Positions 62,997-64,000 of a stretch of DNA of 64,000 nt are shown in pieces (the first letter of the stretch is position 1; each line of letters opens with the position of its first letter). The position numbers and the translations under genes are program-made. This DNA comes from Breoghania sp. L-A4. GTDB lineage: Bacteria; Pseudomonadota; Alphaproteobacteria; Rhizobiales; Stappiaceae. The notes below the pieces were generated by a model. The model was given only the letters and a program-made list of their open reading frames with translations, was not told the DNA's origin and searched no databases. The stretch spans positions 4,644,501 to 4,708,500 of the forward strand of contig NZ_CP031841.1 of the NCBI RefSeq assembly GCF_003432385.1, in the 5' to 3' direction.

Positions 62997-63893
62997 TCAG
63001 AGCTGCGCGCTGAAGGTGTCGCAGGCGGCGGGCTCGCCGCTCTCCAGCCCGCGGCGGAACCAGGCCGCGCGCTGCTGGGAGGTTCCGTGGTTGAAGCTTT
63101 CAGGCTCCACGTAGCCCTGGCTGCGGCGCTGCAGGGCGTCGTCGCCGATCTGGCGCGCCGCGTTCAGCGCCTCGGCGATGTCGCCCTCCTCCAGCAGTCC
63201 CTTCTTGTCGGTGTGCCCCGCCCAGATGCCGGCGAAGCAATCCGCCTGAAGTTCGACCCGCACGGACATGCGGTTGGCCTCGACCGCGCTGAGGCTCCGG
63301 CGCGCCTCGTGGAAGCGCGGCAGCACGCCGATCAGGTTCTGAACATGGTGGCCGACCTCATGCGCCAGCACGTAAGCCTGGGCGAAATCGCCGCCGGCGT
63401 TCAACCCGCGCTCGAGCTGGTCGTAGAACGTCAGGTCGATGTAGACCTTGCTGTCGGCCGGGCAATAGAACGGCCCCGTTGAGGATGACGCGAGCCCGCA
63501 GCCCGAGCGCACCTGGCCGGAAAACAGCACCAGAACCGGCTCCACGTAGCGCTCGCCGTCCTTGCCGAACAGCGCGTGCCAGACGTCCTCGGTCTCGGCC
63601 AGCACGGTGGACACGAAGCGCTTCGCCTCGTCGTTGCGCGCCGGCGTCTGCCGCGCGCCCGAGGATGTTTGCGGCGCGCCGTCGCCAAAGAGAACCGCCG
63701 GATCGATGCCCAGCGCCGTCATGCCGGCATAAAGCGCCACCAGCACGAGAATGCCGCCCAGCCCGAGCCCGCGGGCGCCGCGCCGGCTTCCCCGCCCGAT
63801 CGGCAGCCGGAACCCCGCGCCGCGGCTTCGGGATCCGCTCTGGCCGCGCACATCCTGCACGTTGCCGCTTTGCCGCCTGCCCTTCCAGCGCAT
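62997..63893 (-). CDS. YpfJ-type neutral zinc metallopeptidase
   Basis: The 298-residue product has an Arg-rich cytoplasmic N-terminus, one membrane helix (about 42-62), and a periplasmic domain with zinc motif AYVLAHEVGHHVQNLIGV, the downstream ELQADCFAGIWA glutamate-bearing helix, and VYIDLTFYDQLE. This is the YpfJ/KPN_02809 family; substrate unknown. Confidence 0.93.
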   Translation of the reverse strand: MRWKGRRQSGNVQDVRGQSGSRSRGAGFRLPIGRGSRRGARGLGLGGILVLVALYAGMTALGIDPAVLFGDGAPQTSSGARQTPARNDEAKRFVSTVLAETEDVWHALFGKDGERYVEPVLVLFSGQVRSGCGLASSSTGPFYCPADSKVYIDLTFYDQLERGLNAGGDFAQAYVLAHEVGHHVQNLIGVLPRFHEARRSLSAVEANRMSVRVELQADCFAGIWAGHTDKKGLLEEGDIAEALNAARQIGDDALQRRSQGYVEPESFNHGTSQQRAAWFRRGLESGEPAACDTFSAQL

Positions 63894-64000
63894 GATGCCG
63901 TCTCCCGCCTTGCCGCCCGCCCCATGGGCGTTGTCCCAGACTAGAATAGATTCACCGTGGCCGGATACCGGATTTGCGAGCCGCGCACACGATGACGGCC

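Overview
The window is GC-rich chromosomal DNA of an alphaproteobacterium, most probably a Hyphomicrobiales (Rhizobiales) member close to the Stappia/Labrenzia type. The evidence is the order carB / carA / GatB-YqeY / dnaG / rpoD, rhizobial-type proteins (DUF930, DUF1344, DUF2794, UvrB with a long N-terminal extension) and several families of palindromic intergenic repeats of the kind common in rhizobia. Species cannot be fixed from sequence reading alone.

Layout. 1-18 kb: housekeeping block (greA, carB, AraC and MerR regulators, carA, GatB/YqeY protein, dnaG, rpoD) followed by a DUF930 protein. 14.0-16.4 kb: a 2.3-kb insert splits off the 3' end of rpoD. It supplies a synonymous replacement tail and carries a 622-residue protein with an Ala-rich segment and a DnaA domain-I-like segment, plus an overlapping 54-codon gene. 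The original rpoD tail and terminator remain on the far side. 18-28 kb: DoxX, a higBA toxin-antitoxin pair, an arsR/permease/transglutaminase group, a SelT-like protein, an EamA exporter, a GGDEF cyclase and uvrB. 28-34 kb: repeat-rich accessory stretch with a secreted protein, a DUF559 nuclease-like gene and an IS110-family element inserted inside one of the palindromic repeats, then recQ. 34-44.6 kb: thpR, aldo/keto reductase, the conserved tesA-type esterase / ybbA / ybbP cluster, a Bax-inhibitor-1 protein, an acetyltransferase, DUF2794, a probable small RNA and htpG. 44.7-48.0 kb: a two-gene operon for a P-loop NTPase with eight near-identical TPR repeats and a small partner sharing its N-terminal motif. 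48-51 kb: hemolysin III, GST, HxlR, DUF72. 51-56.2 kb: a copper-handling operon (cytochrome c, tiny Cys/His peptide, CusF-like, cupredoxin, multicopper oxidase, TolC, lipoprotein, secreted protein) beside tRNA-Leu(CAA). 56.8-64 kb: YqaA, DsbB, a metallopeptidase-like protein, inorganic pyrophosphatase, GNAT, FAH hydrolase, a YpfJ-type metalloprotease and hypothetical proteins.

Two accessory systems stand out as possibly undescribed: the rpoD-tail insert with its DnaA-N-like protein, and the NTPase-TPR/small-partner operon. Both look like biological-conflict modules, but this is inference.

A caution on quality: carA, dnaG and the DUF930 gene each carry a single-base deletion in or beside a G/C run, and the AraC gene may carry a fourth. 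Because dnaG is essential and carA is needed for arginine/pyrimidine synthesis, these are more likely sequencing or assembly errors than real mutations.
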